In this document: in pieces, positions 1-11,697 of the stretch | Numbering within the stretch: position 1 is the stretch's first letter | Layout: each line of letters begins with the position of its first letter | Origin: Raphanus sativus | Lineage: Eukaryota > Streptophyta > Magnoliopsida > Brassicales > Brassicaceae | DNA: 64,000 nucleotides | Assembly (NCBI RefSeq): GCF_000801105.2 | Contig: NC_079517.1 | Location: 62,001 to 126,000 of the forward strand | Direction: 5' to 3' | Notes under the pieces: model-generated | Told to the model about the DNA's origin: nothing | Database searches by the model: none | Seen by the model: the letters and a program-made list of their open reading frames with translations, nothing else | Made by a program: the position numbers and the translations under genes

Positions 1-10
1 ACTTCCCCTT
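1..10 (-). other. Polypurine tract before the missing 3' LTR
   Basis: The minus strand reads AAGGGGAAGT up to position 1. In element 2 the matching AAGGGGGAG is followed at once by the TGTTATG LTR start, so position 1 is probably the first base of the 3' LTR. Confidence 0.55.
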
Positions 11-242
11 GATGTCCATTATGCGTGTAAGATGCTATCTCGTTAAAAACCGAGATTGTAATGCCATAACCGTCTAGAGTTTGTAATGCGTTTGGAATAC
101 TGCCTTGTTAAAACCTTTCCATGGTAAACCCAAAAACCCAATGTGGTAAAAACGGGAAGCCATGGATAGGAAAAAGAGTACAGCCGCATTACTTCCCCTG
201 AAGTGAACATCACTGAAGGCTTCTCAGTGCTCGCATACCAAT

Positions 243-705
243 CTACTGCATAAGCTTCCTGAGCGTGCATGTTGGTAATGCCTTAGTGAAGAGGTCGGCT
301 GAGTTCTCGCTTGATCTGACTTGGAGTACCTTGACCTCTCCTTCTTTCTGAAGATTGTGGGTGAAGAAGAACTTGGGGAGAACATGCTTAGTCTTGTCAC
401 CCTTGATGTAACCATCTTTGAGCTGAGCTATGCAGGCTGCATTGTCTTCGTAAAGAACGGTCGGCTCGTCTTTACCATCCGTGATCCCACATGCTGTCCG
501 AATATGGTGTGTCATGAGTCTCAACCAGACACACTCTCTGCTTGCTTCATGGATCGCCAATATATCCGAGTGATTGGATGATGTGGCTGATATAGTCTAC
601 TTGACTGATCTCCATGAAATGGTCGTGCCTCCATATGTGAAAACATAGCCGGTTTGGGACTTAGCACTGTGTGGATTGGACTGGTAACCTGCATCAACAA
701 AATGC
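243..705 (-). pseudogene. Remnant of copia reverse transcriptase C-terminus and RNase H
   Basis: From 705 downward the frame reads as 'FVDAGYQSNPHSAKSQTGY' and then 'ISWRSVK', followed by a stop and a small loss. It continues as 'ILAIHEASRECVWLR', 'LYEDNAACIAQ' and 'ADLFTKALP', ending with a stop at 243. These are hallmark segments of the last part of copia pol. The upstream catalytic reverse transcriptase (YVDD region), integrase and protease are not readable, so this is a relic. Confidence 0.8.
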
Positions 706-3700
706 TTTCATGATATTCATGGTCCATTCGGATCATATGGTTTATCTCTCTTAGATAAATTCGACCATGAATGTCTTTGTATGTCCATGATCTGTCCGGA
801 TCATGACATCATCCATAATCCATCCGGATTATGTTCTTGTCCACTATATATCTTATTCATATCCTTTGACCAAAACTCTTTATGAACTTTTTGTATATGT
901 CCACGGTCTGTTCATGAAGTGGCTATTGTGTTATAGTTTGAAGTTTAATCAAAACTAAGCCACTTTTTGGTCAATAGGACGTTCCTCTCACTTGGATGGT
1001 TTAGGTCGGATTTAAGACCTAGAGGAACTGGTCGGAACAAGCTGGACGGGATGGATTGGTCGGGACCAATGATGATTAAGGTCGAATTAGGTTGGACATG
1101 ATCCTAGTCGGTATGGTTCCCTTTGGTCGTGAATCTGATGGATTCTCAGACCATTTGATCAATCTATTCTTGGTACGTTGGATCATAGATCCCAACATTC
1201 ATATACGGCTAATGATCTCTACTATAGATCATCGTAGTCTCTTCATAGCCTTTCCAAGAATCAATCATCTTAATCATCCTTTCTTTAAGTATAAACACAA
1301 GGAATATATTGACTACTATATGGACTGATCAGAAACGTTCTTATAGAACTTTCTACTAAGCATCACTTAGTCTTATCATATCGTGTGTACATATACGCAT
1401 GCAGCTGCATTTCAGTCCATGAACAACGCAGGAACGATGTTGTTCTATGAGAACTTCTTTCTCATTTCTCAAGGTATCTTATGTTACCTTTATATATATC
1501 CAGTGAGATATCAATTGTCTACTACATCTTTCTTATATGCCCAGATATTTATCAATTTCGATATTGGGTAGTAGCATTCACCACATAGGAATTTATTTCC
1601 TTGTTCCTTAGTCCCTGTGAGTATCCTTGTGTGATCAAGCCATTCCTTTGAATGCTTTATGTAGCAACATGTACGACCACTTGTCTGTACTTTCATGTTC
1701 TACAGCTCACGATTTTCTTTTCCTCACAAGACTCATCTATTCACTGGTTAGATGGCGTCTATCTTATGTATTTGGCCAATACGCCCATCATATACATTCT
1801 TTACCATAACTCCACGTCCCATTCATTTCTCTATGATGAGTACTCTTACGTGGGTTAGTGATCCTCGCATATCTCTTATGCTCAAGTGCTTTTTCTTTAT
1901 CACTTATGAGTGTGTGTATGTGTCGACACCTTATATAATGTTCCTTCGCGTTCTATCGCGTTCTAGACATGATACAATCGATTGAGATTTTATTCTTATC
2001 AGGATCATTGAATACTTTGTAGTTTGCAAGGCTACATTGTATGATACATGTACCTTAGGACCGGCCGGTCTTATCTCATTGTCTAGTATGGTTTCTCTTT
2101 CATGAACCCGGATCTATCATTATGAGCACCTTAACTTTTTCTATCCGTGGTTCCTTATATATGGAACATACTGGTCTATCTTGTATAGACTTCTACAGCA
2201 ACTTGATTATGTCTCTACTAGGACATTTATATAGTGGTGCTAAGCTGGTATGACTTAGTCATTCTTTCGGGTCTGTCTGGCTATCATTCTTTCTTTGTTT
2301 ATGGACGTCCAGTTCATATATATCTGGTCCGAGGATCTTTGCCAAGACTTGGATTGTTTAAACCATTCCATTTTCACTTTCTATTTACCAGCTTATAGCT
2401 TTCTCCATGATGTTGGATAGTCAGATTCATCTTGTATGTAATCCGTGTACCTTGGCCACAATATGATCACCTTTGTTTGGCTCATGGTCTCATTGAATTC
2501 GTGGGAGAAAGATCATGTTCTCTTATCCAACATATATTCCCGATTTTCATCTCATCCTTAGATGATGTATTCCATCCTAGATGACACATAGGTATGTGGT
2601 GGTTTATCCATAAAGTCTTAGGATGGTCTATATCTGGATTATGACCCTTTATCATCTTTAGACGGGAATATCTATGCTCACTTTATATGGCCTAATGTAT
2701 CTTATCTTTCATACATGTATTCTTGTGGTGTACCCAAGCTTATAGACTTTTGAAGTCTCAACCTAATAGGTTATGCCTTATACGGCCAAGCTATAATGCC
2801 TTATGGCCTTCGGCCAGGCTTATCATGTTTGGGTTTTATAGTATGGTCATGGACCACACGGAGTGTTTATTCTCCCCCTCATGAACATGCTAAAAAAATA
2901 CGTTTGTTTGTCCTCACTTAAACGTAATGCTTGGACGGCCAACATGGTTTTAAACCATGATACACGAATTTGTGGTCTGGTCATGATCACGGGTTTTGTC
3001 CTCACTACCCTCATGATCAGATTATACTTTCGTGTTGCTTGGAACAATGAAGCCTACTGAGTTTCTCTTGTGTACATGTTTCACAACGTGAGATCTTATG
3101 GGATAACTCTTTGTGCCTTATTAATCAAGTTCGGACCAGGATGGCTAATCCGGTCATGCCATAAAGTGTATAAATTTGTTGGTGAACCTTACTGGTTACC
3201 TAGGCTTTTATGCCTTATCACACTGATCCTTAGCATAGTATTAGATCAGTAGGGAGAATGTAGTCTCGACCTCTTTTATATGTATGCCTTTGGCGATTTT
3301 CATAAGCTAAAGGAACATTTCTTTTTTCTTTGCTTTGCCCATTGGTTTATTATTGAAACCATTTTGATGTGGCTTGTAATGCCATTTCGACCTTTACTCC
3401 CTCCTCGGCCATGATTGGATCTACAACCACGGTTACTGTGGTATCCTTGTCCACGGCCAGTGGGAATTTTGGGTCTCTCTCAATGGGTCTTAGGTGATAA
3501 ATTCCGTGCCTCTTAAGGCCATGCCTTAGGCGTGGTGGTCTAGACATACTCTTCTCGAGTTTTCATTCTCATTTGTCAATCAAAAATATTTTTCAAGTAA
3601 ATCAATCAATGAAGATAAAAGAAAAACTTTTATTAATGCTATGAAATTTTGAATGACAAAACACCAAATCATAAGTATGAAGTCAGAATGTTTAAAGGCT

Positions 3701-3712
3701 TTAGACAATGAT

Positions 3713-4336
3713 CTAGCCGGACACTCCATCTGTCACTTTGGACGTGGCTCCCATGGATTCTTCATCATCACTATCTGCCTCATAGCCGCTCATATCATCT
3801 TTCATCTGATTCATCTGTTCATTTTGAGATAAGTATAAGAACAGATCGTTGTATGTGGTGAAACCTTTATCTCGATAGGTTAGTTGTAGGAATAGATCTT
3901 TTGGATCTGCTGTGGAGAAAACTTTTTCAAGTAATTTCTCCTCTGTCAACTTTTCACCATAAAACATCAGTGTATGAGCTACTTTAGATAGAGCATAATT
4001 GTATTTTTCCACGGACCCAAAGTCCCGGAAACTGAGGCTCATCCACTCATACCTTGCCTTTGGTAATATCACCTTAGTGTATCTGGACTTTAACTCTTTC
4101 CAAAGGCATCGAGGGCTTTGTATATCTTGGTACTGATTTCTCAGTTCCACATTGAGATGATGGCGCATTACTGTTAATGCCTTATATTTCTCATTCTCGG
4201 TTCCATGATCATCCTTGATGATACATTCACTAAGACCTTCTATCGTTAGTATAACCGAGATATTTATTGCCCATCTTAGATAGTTCTCTCCAGAGATATC
4301 TAGGGTATCATAGTCCATGGGTTGGAATCTCAACAT
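3713..4336 (-). CDS. Copia-type gag fragment (207 aa)
   Basis: An open frame of 207 codons reads as the N-terminal and middle part of a plant copia gag. It has a 'LDISGENYLRWAIN' start, a central 'LWKELKSRYTK' block and a 'DFGSVEKYNYALSKV' block, all typical of the gag/UBN2 family. The frame stops before the Arg/Gly-rich tail and CCHC knuckle. Tail-like coding remains out of frame just downstream, at 3550-3350 on the same strand. Gag would form the cytoplasmic particle that packages element RNA. It is the best preserved coding part of the element, but the missing RNA-binding tail argues against normal function. Confidence 0.75.
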   Translation of the reverse strand: MLRFQPMDYDTLDISGENYLRWAINISVILTIEGLSECIIKDDHGTENEKYKALTVMRHHLNVELRNQYQDIQSPRCLWKELKSRYTKVILPKARYEWMSLSFRDFGSVEKYNYALSKVAHTLMFYGEKLTEEKLLEKVFSTADPKDLFLQLTYRDKGFTTYNDLFLYLSQNEQMNQMKDDMSGYEADSDDEESMGATSKVTDGVSG

Positions 4337-4811
4337 CTGAAATCATATCAAAATGATTTAAGTGTTAGTACATACAATTTCTGATGCCATTGGCTATCCA
4401 AGAAATAAAAGGCACTCGGCCAGTATGTAAACAATAAGCCATACGGCTTGTGTGTGTAATCAATGCCTTTCGGCCACTCATGATCACACGGCCATCTTTG
4501 CGTGATCAATGCCTTACGGCTATTATTCAATCAGGATCACACGGCCATCAAACAAATAAGAGGGCCACACGGCCAGTTTGCATTCTTTTAGAAATTTATT
4601 TTCTCATAACTCATCAATCTCTTAATCAACTTGTTTGATTTATAAATCCCTTGAAAATAGTGGGATGGACGAGTGCATGGTTTAGCCATACCATATGGTA
4701 TGCTACATCGACCCATGCGGTTTAATGGTCTAGTAGTACCATTCGGTACACATCCTCGACCAAATAAAACAGATCGTGATTTAGCTGCACTGTGGTGCGC
4801 ATCATCCATCA

Positions 4812-4960
4812 CCGGTGATTGTGGATCACCGTGGATCATCGAGGATCACCGTGGATCACCTTGGATCACTGATCATCGTAGATCATCGCGGATCATCGAG
4901 GATCATCATGGATCATAGATCAACGCGGATCATCGTGGATGATCACCGTGAATCACGGGT
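4812..4960. repeat. Short tandem array of GGATCAYCG units
   Basis: About 150 bp of diverged 9-11 bp units of the type GTGGATCACC / GAGGATCATC lie in the leader of copia element 1, between the LTR and gag. The array is rich in GATC. It has no equivalent in the second element, which carries a different 34-bp repeat in the same leader. Confidence 0.7.
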
Positions 4961-5157
4961 GAAAAATCTAGTTGCACCTGAGGGTGAACATCATCGACTA
5001 TTGATTTTATTTTATGGTCTAATCATACTTAAGAGTACGTATCATCGACCTTTACTTCATATGGTCTAGTCATACCTATTGGTATGCATCATTGACCTAA
5101 AAGAAAATCATGGTCTAGCCACACTATGGTGTGCATCATCGACCAAAAGATGTGGAA

Positions 5158-5425
5158 AACATTAACCTTATGTTTTGTTTGGACATATAGCGTGTCATCC
5201 TTAAAGGGGTATCACTTGTTGTCCACACAAAACAAAAGTCATGTAATCACATGCTTTATATTTTAGGGTTTAGGGTTTCTTAAAATCAGATTTAAACTTT
5301 AAGGATTAGGGTTAAATTTAAATTCAAATCTGATTTTAGGATTAGGTTAAACATTGACCTTAAGTTTTGTTTGGACATATAGCGTGTCATCCTTAAAGGG
5401 GTATCACTTGTTGTCTATACAAAAC
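5158..5425. repeat. Diverged ~75-bp direct duplication with telomere-like AGGGTTT runs
   Basis: Segment 5158-5231 recurs at 5350-5425 with few changes; both contain 'ggacatatagcgtgtcatcc'. Between and after them lie short TTTAGGG runs (about 5264-5280 and 5448-5460). This is the leader of copia element 1. The TTTAGGG runs are too short and irregular to be a real telomere tract. Confidence 0.7.
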
Positions 5426-5973
5426 TAAAATCATGTAAAACTATTAAGGGTTTAGGGTTTTGATTTTAAAATAAAACAAGAACTAAAATCAACCAAATCA
5501 AATCGCAAAACCTTTTAAATCGGATTTAAGATGAAGAGAAGTTTGAAATCCGAATTGCTTGAACCACAAGTAAAGATTAGAGTTCTTGAGATCTTACCTT
5601 AATCTTTGCCGATCTTTTCTCCTTGGTTCCTCTTTTAGAAACCTTAATTATTCAACAAAGAAATATTCAAAGTTGAATTAGTACCAAGATTAAAGAAAAT
5701 CGGATGTAAGAAGATCTAGAGAGAGGAAGTGGCGGCTAGGGTTTTGGGATGATCTCCGAGTTTATTGACGGCGCGGCTTGCACTGGGAGGTGACGGCGCG
5801 TCTGGAGTCCGATCATTGCGTGGTCTGCGGCGCTGGATTCGTCTCGTCAAGAGCTTCAGTTTGGTGGGTGGCTCGTCGTCTGGATCCTCACGGTTAAGGA
5901 GATATGGCGGTTTGAAGTTGCGGCTAAAATTAGGGTTTTTTTGGTCGCCGGATTTTAGCTAGGGTTTAGAGTC

Positions 5974-5987
5974 TCGTGCTGATAACG
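5974..5987 (-). other. Primer-binding-site-like motif of copia element 1
   Basis: Directly inside the 5' LTR the minus strand reads CGTTATCAGCACGA. The same 14 bases follow the 5' LTR of the second element at 58037-58050. That position is where a tRNA would prime reverse transcription. I cannot name the tRNA; the motif is not the common plant initiator-Met site. Confidence 0.6.
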
Positions 5988-6221
5988 TGTTCTAATCCTA
6001 GTGTTCTTGTCTTAGAATAGATCGAACTAAAGAGAGAGAGAGAGTCGTATGACTTAGAGATGAATGAATTGTTATTATTCCATGAGTAATGAGTTCCTTA
6101 TATAGGATTACATAACTTGGAGACAAAGTCTAATAACTTGGAGTAGGGAACAAGTAACTTGGAGTAGGGAACAAGTAAATCTAGAACATTCCATAATAGA
6201 CATCACACAATATTCATAACA
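5988..6221 (-). repeat. 5' LTR of copia element 1 (234 bp)
   Basis: On the minus strand the LTR begins TGTTATGAATATTG and ends GAACA, with the usual TG...CA ends. It holds a TATA-like CCTATATAAGGAAC and a (GA)n stretch. It has the same start, TATA block and following priming motif as the 153-bp LTR at 57884 but is longer, including a doubled 'acttggagtagggaacaagt' (about 6137-6177). The base pairs just outside are ATATA (6222-6226), the candidate right-hand target duplication. Confidence 0.85.
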
Positions 6222-6462
6222 ATATAGAAATTATCAGCAGCTATAAGATTAAGAAAACTATGTGCCATAATATTTGCAGACGTTTATTTTGAAAAAAAAA
6301 AAGATAAAAAGGCCTTGGAAATTGGAAATTAGGAAGGAAAAAAGCAAAGAAAAGAGTGAGTTAAAGCAATGTATATCTCTTGAAAATAGCTGTACACGTA
6401 GTTTTAAAAAGCTTTATGCCCAAGGAAAAAAAAACTCTTTAGTATTCCCCAAGTATGTATGT

Positions 6463-6573
6463 ATATATAAAAGGCAGAGACCATCGTTCCATTTCACGAC
6501 ACTCACACAAGCAAAATAAACTTGACACCAAATATTCATTCAACCATTCAATTAAGAAAAAGCAGATCACCTG
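6463..6573 (+). promoter_or_regulatory. Core promoter and 5' leader of the PDC gene
   Basis: A clear TATA box (TATATATAAAAG) at about 6463-6474 lies about 100 bp before the PDC start codon, giving a predicted leader of roughly 70-80 bases with no upstream ATG. The copia LTR ends only 240 bp upstream of the TATA box, so the distal promoter of this gene is retrotransposon sequence. Confidence 0.6.
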
Positions 6574-8035
6574 ATGGACACCAAAATCGGATCCATGGAT
6601 GCGAGCAAGGCGAGGGATGGCGACGTGTGTAGTCCACCAAAAGGCGCGGTGGCAACCGTGGAAGACTCAGTTCCAGGCAGTGCGATCTCGGTGGGGTCAT
6701 CGGAAGCGACACTAGGGCGTCACTTGGCAAGACGTCTAGTGCAGGCGGGGGTGACGGATATATTCTCGGTACCGGGGGATTTCAACCTAACATTGCTGGA
6801 CCACCTGATCGCAGAGCCGGAGCTGAAGAACATAGGATGCTGCAACGAGCTAAACGCAGGATACGCAGCGGACGGATACGCGAGATCACGAGGGGTGGGG
6901 GCATGCGTGGTGACGTTCACGGTAGGGGGACTGAGCGTATTGAACGCGATCGCAGGAGCGTACAGCGAGAATCTGCCGGTTATATGTATAGTGGGAGGTC
7001 CTAACTCCAACGATTTTGGGACCAATCGCATTCTCCATCACACCATCGGTTTACCTGATTTCACCCAAGAGCTTCGCTGTTTCCACACCGTTACTTGCTA
7101 CCAGGTGGCATTCTTCTTTTTCTTTTTCTTTTTCTTTTTAATTATTATTCCTTCATCATCATCATCATCAGAATATATCATATTTAATTAATTTGGATAT
7201 GTAATCAAACAAGGCGGTGGTGAACAATTTGGAAGATGCACATGAGGAGATCGACAAGGCCATCTCAACAGCTCTTAAAGAAAGCAAGCCTGTTTACATC
7301 AGCATCAGCTGCAACTTAGCTTCTACTCCTCATCCTACTTTCATCCGTGATCCTGTCCCTTTTTCTCTTACTCCTCGCTCCAGCAACCCCATGGGCCTCC
7401 ATGCTGCCGTTGAAGCTACCTTGGATTTTCTCAACAAGGCCGTCAAGCCTGTCATGGTTGCTGGTGTCAAGCTGCGTGTTGCCAAAGCCAGCGATGCCTT
7501 CGTCCAGCTTGCTGACGCTTCTGGATACGCCATGGCTGTCATGCCATCTGCCAAGGGCCTTGTCCCTGAGAATCATCCTCACTTCATTGGGACTTACTGG
7601 GGTGCAGTGAGCACTCCTTTCTGCTCTGAGATTGTTGAATCTGCAGATGCCTACATCTTTGCTGGCCCTATCTTCAACGACTACACCTCTGTTGGTTACT
7701 CCCTTCTCCTCAAGAAAGAGAAAGCCATCCTTGTGCATCCTGACCGTGTCACCGTGGCCAATGGTCAAACCTTCGGGTGCGTTCTCATGAGCGAGTTCTT
7801 CACTGAGCTGTCCAAGAGGGTGAAGCGTAACGAGACGGCTTATGAGAATTACCACAGGATCTTTGTCCCTCAAGGTAAGCCTATTGCATGCAAAGCAAGA
7901 GAGCCTTTGAGAGTCAACACTATGTTCCAACACATTCAGAAGATGCTCTCTTCTCAAACCGCTGTCATTGCTGAGACCGGTGATTCTTGGTTTAACTGCC
8001 AGAAACTTAGGCTCCCTAAAGGATGTGGGTACGTA

Positions 8036-8068
<33 letters not shown>

Positions 8069-8604
8069 AAAACATCTTCTTACGTACCCCTTGTCTCAGT
8101 CTCAGGTTCTTTCCTTCAATTTGTAGGTATGAGTTTCAGATGCAGTATGGATCCATCGGGTGGTCTGTTGGTGCGACTCTGGGATACGCACAGGCTGTAC
8201 CGGAGAAGCGAGTGTTGGCTTTCATCGGAGATGGAAGTTTCCAAGTGACGGCTCAGGACGTATCCACCATGCTGCGCAACGGTCAGAAAACGATCATCTT
8301 CCTCATTAACAACGGTGGCTACACCATTGAAGTAGAGATTCATGATGGTCCATACAACGTGATCAAGAACTGGAACTACACTGCTCTGGTTGATGCCATT
8401 CATAACGGGGAAGGCAAATGCTGGACCACAAAGGTGAGATACGAGGCGGAGTTGGTGGAAGCGATTAAGACAGCCACATTGGAGAAGAAGGATTCTCTTT
8501 GTTTCATTGAAGTCATTCTTCACAAAGATGATACGAGCAAAGAGTTGCTTGAGTGGGGCTCACGCGTCGCTGCTGCCAATGGCCGTCCTCCCAACCCCCA
8601 GTAA
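6574..8604 (+). CDS. PDC: Pyruvate decarboxylase, 3 exons, 607 aa
   Basis: Exons 6574-7104, 7214-8028 and 8127-8604 join in frame to 607 codons, the usual plant PDC length. The enzyme uses thiamine diphosphate and Mg to turn pyruvate into acetaldehyde and CO2 in the cytosol, the first step of ethanol fermentation under low oxygen. Visible signatures are the cofactor-activating Glu in '[16 protein letters not shown]' (Glu92), the His pair in 'NRILHHTIG' (155-156), and the cofactor/Mg loop 'IGDGSFQ' followed by 'NNGGYTIE'. The end 'SRPPNPQ'-like tail is typical. Intron 1 is 109 bp with a pyrimidine-rich tract; intron 2 is 98 bp with a (TC)n microsatellite. Position next to the aprataxin gene points to the AT5G01320/01330 pair (PDC3/PDC4) rather than PDC1 or PDC2. 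No lesion was seen. Confidence 0.95.
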
Positions 8605-9122
8605 CCAAGATTATCTGAAGAAACGAATCGTTTACTACTCTTGCTGGTTTTTTTTTTCACTTTTCAACTCTTGGTTTTAATTTGCTTTTTGGAATTTTTG
8701 TCTTGTTTCTTTCAATTAGTACTGTAGTACGAATAAATTATGTTGGGCAATCATTGCGTTCTCTACCCATAACGTCCGAATCAATCCAAACATATAATAA
8801 TAATTTCAGGTCGGTCAAAACTTTATATTATTGATTTGTTTGTTTTTCCTTTATATTTTCCGTTGGGAGTTCTCATCATTTTTCATTTTTCTCTCCCTAA
8901 ATTTAAATTTTGATTGAAATAACTAAAAAAAAAAAAAAAAAAAAGAATTAGAGGCTAAAATAACAATCCCCTTAAAATTACATGCGACACTTGACTAGCT
9001 TCCTTTTTCTTCACTGGAAGTTACAAGAAGTTAACAACAAAAGCCGGCGAGTTTAAGAAACAAAATGACTAGCTTCTCCAATTCTTAAAACCACAAAAAA
9101 ATAACAATCCAAAACCGGTCAG
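8605..9122. other. 3' region between PDC and aprataxin-like genes
   Basis: AT-rich, with a possible poly(A) signal (AATAAA near 8732) for PDC and a run of about 20 A near 8925-8944. The two genes converge here. No further gene was seen. Confidence 0.6.
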
Positions 9123-11544
9123 TTAATTTGAAGTCCCTGGTCGAGCCAAAAGACGACTGGTTTGGAGTAAATGGTGAGGGAAGTGAGAAGAACAGGATCT
9201 GATATGCGATTTGAGTTTGGAGATAGTCGGGTGTGCGCTTCTACACCGATTGCAACGCAACTCACCTTTCAAAACAGCTTCACTCTCCACATTGGCCCTG
9301 CCTTGGCTCTTGACCTCTTCAAGCACATCCACCGAGTCACGGAAGAAGGAGGTTGTGAAAGAGTTCCAGTGTTTCTTGTTCTTCAAGTGATCGGATTCAA
9401 AGTCTTGGCTTATGACGTGTAGATGTAGTTGTCGCATTGAAGGAACCTGTGATGTGTGAAAACAAACATCAAAGTGCAGCAGATATGAAAATCTATCTAA
9501 ACTGAATGGAAAAAAAGAAGGATAAGTACTAACCGAGTGATATCCAAGGCGGAAGATAAGAGATGCATCCTCGTCCTGGAACCTCTTAACCCATTTCATA
9601 CCAACGTTGTGCATTTCCTCAACAAGTTTAATATTTTCTCTGCCAACGTCTTCAAGCCCATCTACATTCTCCTGCCTCGCCACTACTAGCACGTGTTTCC
9701 GCGCCTAAAATACCAATTACAAAACAACGGTTTTTTTTTTTTTTAAATCTGTCTCATAAGAAAGGTACTCTTATAAACACTTCTACCTTTGGGTACTGGT
9801 CGTTTATCACAACAATGTCGTCTGAAGATTCTAGCACGACATTCTCGTGTTTCTCTGGGTGCATCGCGATAACGTGGAGTGCCAATGCCCATGAGCTCCA
9901 TCCTTTACTCCTCTTCTTTCCACCGTCTCTAGCATCATCCACAGTCCCAGATTTCATATTACTAGCTATGGCCATGTCTTGTGTCCCCTTGTACTTCTTG
10001 TTCCTCTCGGAATCTGACGCAGTTGCTTGATTGTTTCGTTTAGGCAACTTTGATTGATCCTCTACTGTCGACAAAAAACCTTCAAAGAGTGATGTGTAAG
10101 CCTCCCTAAGAATTTTGCAGCCCTTGGTGTAGTCGTTGTTAAGGCAGTCTGGTCGGTTTGGATTCATGTTTGGTCCTAGGACATGTATCACATGTGTAAT
10201 GCCTTGAGCGTTATGTAACGGGCAAGTAGAAGGAAGAGGAACTACCACGGCTTTTCCAGGCACAAGAGTGTTTGCTCGTGCTCTTGTCGCAGCCTCGAGA
10301 TCTGGACCAGCAGCTTTGAATATCGATGCGTTCACGCCTCCACCTCCAGGTTTAAGCCTCCTGTAAACAGATACATTTACCTGGTTAGAAAGCGTTTTAC
10401 TGAAAAGCAATTAGAAAAATAATGGAAGCTTACCAGTTAGCAGCATTAGCAATAACATTGCAGCGCAGACCGCCTTGGGAATGAAGCTTAGTTATGTCTC
10501 CAACAAAGGTGAAAAACCTTGCAGAGTCAATGTTCTTTAGAGAAGCCTTAGCCTTGACCAAAGACAGAATCTTTGACCCATGGCTCAAGTCCACCAAGAC
10601 AAGCCGTGCAGACCCGAGTTTAGGCAGGAATTCCTCTGCTGTCTCGACAATGATGTCAGATGCCTTGTCAATGTCAAACTGGAAATCTGCAGTCGAGATC
10701 GAAGGGAATGCCAATGTAGTGGGTACAACAGAACCAAGCTTAGATGGGGAAACTGGGAGGACATCTTCTGTATTTTCATGAGCTTTGGGAGTTGTAGCTT
10801 CAATAGAAGATGAGGCAGGAACCGCGGTGACTTTCTTAAAGAAGTTCATAATACCGGGTTGGGTTGACCTGGTGTCAGGATTCTTAAGTCCAAAAGAGCC
10901 GGAAGGAAGAGTATCCATTGGAGCAAGCGTGGTGTATGTTTTAACAGCATTCTCCACATCTGCGTCGTTGTAACAAAAGAGAATCCGAGAGAAACCTTCA
11001 GTCAGTTTAGGAAGTTCCTTACTCCGAAGCATCTTATTGACAACAGCAGCAGCTCTTCCGCCTTGTAGATTACCCTCATGACCACTTCTTTTGACTGATC
11101 TAGATATGCAAACCTGAGCAGAAAGTTCCAAAACCACTGCATGGACTTGAACATGGGGACCACCACCGAGGAGCTGGAGCTTAATAAACTCGGAGCGCTG
11201 TTCCCTGTCAAGATTGCATCTGTCAATAAAGACGCTCTTCCCTTGCTTGAGGGATTCTGTAGCCATCTTTAGGCACTGAGCTTTGTTTCCAGCTTTGCCA
11301 TTGTTAATAATGTCCTGGAATGAGAGAGAAAAGATAAATGAAGACAAGAGTCTTGAAAACTGGTGATAAACCAATCTTTTCAGATATTTTTTTTGGTTTC
11401 TAAAACAATAACCAAAGCTCTAATGATAAAGATTTGCTCCACACATTTTACATATCATAAGCCCCTTCCTTGTTCGGTTAGTAAAGAAAGACAGAGAGGT
11501 ACTTAGTCTCGTTGAGGAATTTCATCAGACAGGTTGTGCGCAAC

Positions 11545-11575
<31 letters not shown>

Positions 11576-11697
11576 AGGACCTGACAGATGCGAGACCAAG
11601 GGCGGTGAGATGATTTCATAACGGAGTCACAGAAAGTCGATTTGCCGCTTCCTGGGGGACCAATCAGAAGCACCACTATCTGCTTCTCTCCTGCCAT
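9123..11697 (-). CDS. APTX: Aprataxin-like: P-loop kinase, macro domain, HIT domain and zinc finger; 5 exons, 688 aa
   Basis: On the minus strand, exons 11697-11581, 11314-10434, 10360-9787, 9704-9534 and 9446-9123 join in frame to 688 aa. The N-terminus has a Walker A loop GPPGSGKST (residues 13-21) and 'SVFIDRCNLDREQR', as in polynucleotide-kinase-like P-loop enzymes. The middle has macro-domain blocks 'NVIANAANW' and 'LKPGGGGVNASIF'. The C-terminus has a HIT domain ending 'QLHLHVIS' (587-594) and an aprataxin-type zinc finger (CNRC...LKSHIRSC). Aprataxin removes AMP from 5' ends left by failed ligation, so the role is nuclear DNA-break repair. His589 is the likely nucleophile. The first His of the usual HxHxH is Gln587. 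This matches plant AT5G01310, once listed as bHLH140, although I see no bHLH domain. Intron 1 carries a (GA)n run. Confidence 0.9.

Larger units (their letters stand above)
1..6221 (-). mobile_element. Ty1/copia-type LTR retrotransposon, decayed, 3' LTR outside window
   Basis: Read on the minus strand, the order is 5' LTR (6221-5988), a primer-binding-like motif (5987-5974), leader, gag (4336-3713), decayed middle, end of reverse transcriptase/RNase H (705-243), and a purine tract at positions 10-2. The window starts at the internal/LTR boundary, so the 3' LTR and left target duplication cannot be seen. Roughly 700-3500 has no usable pol frame but resembles, inverted, the interior of the copia element at 57884-63805, for example around the shared phrase near 2870 and 60668. 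The pol gene is therefore decayed and the element cannot move by itself. Confidence 0.88.

Noticed and set aside
243..4336. A complete copia polyprotein
   Set aside because: Protease, integrase and the catalytic part of reverse transcriptase cannot be read in any frame between gag and RNase H.
5264..5470. Interstitial telomere tract
   Set aside because: The TTTAGGG units are few, short and broken; they belong to the leader of the copia element.
7316..7957. A 213-codon minus-strand frame over PDC exon 2
   Set aside because: It is the complement of a conserved enzyme exon and has no independent start region or family match.
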